Positions 5,360 to 6,120 of a stretch of DNA of 6,120 bases are shown here, piece by piece (the first letter of the stretch is position 1; each line of letters opens with the position of its first letter). The translations under genes and the position numbers were made by a program. Source of the DNA: Gallionella sp. (GTDB lineage Bacteria; Pseudomonadota; Gammaproteobacteria; Burkholderiales; Gallionellaceae). The DNA lies in contig JAUYGW010000273.1 in the NCBI GenBank assembly GCA_030690245.1, positions 1 to 6,120 on the forward strand. The letters run 5' to 3'. Under the pieces are notes generated by a model that had not been told where the DNA came from, ran no database searches, and saw nothing but the letters and a program-made list of their open reading frames with translations.

Positions 5360-6120
<761 letters not shown>

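Overview
The window (about 57-60% G+C by eye) looks like a chromosomal segment from a proteobacterium, most likely a betaproteobacterium, perhaps near the Gallionellaceae/Nitrosomonadales. That placement is an inference from three things: the Calvin-cycle-type class II aldolase, the very standard gammaproteobacterial/betaproteobacterial-like EttA, and the GTAG-headed REP elements. No marker gene fixes the taxon. There are eight protein-coding genes: six on the + strand before position 4700, one on the - strand, and one + strand gene cut by the right edge. There is no RNA gene, CRISPR array, insertion sequence or integrase.

Layout. Positions 1-17 hold a fragment of a REP palindrome cut by the left edge. 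Next comes fructose-bisphosphate aldolase (48-1112) with a strong Shine-Dalgarno (SD) site, closed by a perfect 12-bp hairpin (1131-1158). A small orphan protein with a winged-helix-like N-terminus and a basic tail follows (1283-1768). Then comes a compact three-gene group: a stand-alone 100-aa J-domain protein starting at TTG 1887, a 174-aa unknown protein 11 bases downstream, and a 262-aa unknown protein overlapping the latter by 8 bases. Both unknown proteins have an acidic segment before a short C-terminal tail. The SD of the J-domain gene lies in a perfect 7-bp hairpin, which suggests control of translation.

Positions 3507-3795 are non-coding and rich in repeats: a weak hairpin, a degenerate copy of a TTCGACA/TGTCGAA dispersed repeat, and a complete REP doublet (REPIN-like, 3644-3706). 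Beyond it lies a 290-aa orphan (3796-4668), convergent with a short bacterioferritin-like protein on the - strand (4736-5158). That protein keeps all six ferroxidase ligands and the heme-ligand methionine, but ends before the usual fifth helix. Its leader has two tandem 16-base repeats with an 18-base period. From 5360 to the right edge runs the first ABC domain of EttA, the translation throttle ATPase.

How the genes relate. The aldolase (central carbon metabolism or the Calvin cycle), the ferritin (iron storage/detoxification) and EttA (energy-sensing translation factor) are housekeeping genes and need not act together. The stretch from about 1283 to 4668 is the accessory-looking part. The most plausible functional unit is the J-domain/174-aa/262-aa operon, where the J-protein may recruit an Hsp70 to its co-encoded acidic helical partners. 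This is inference only.
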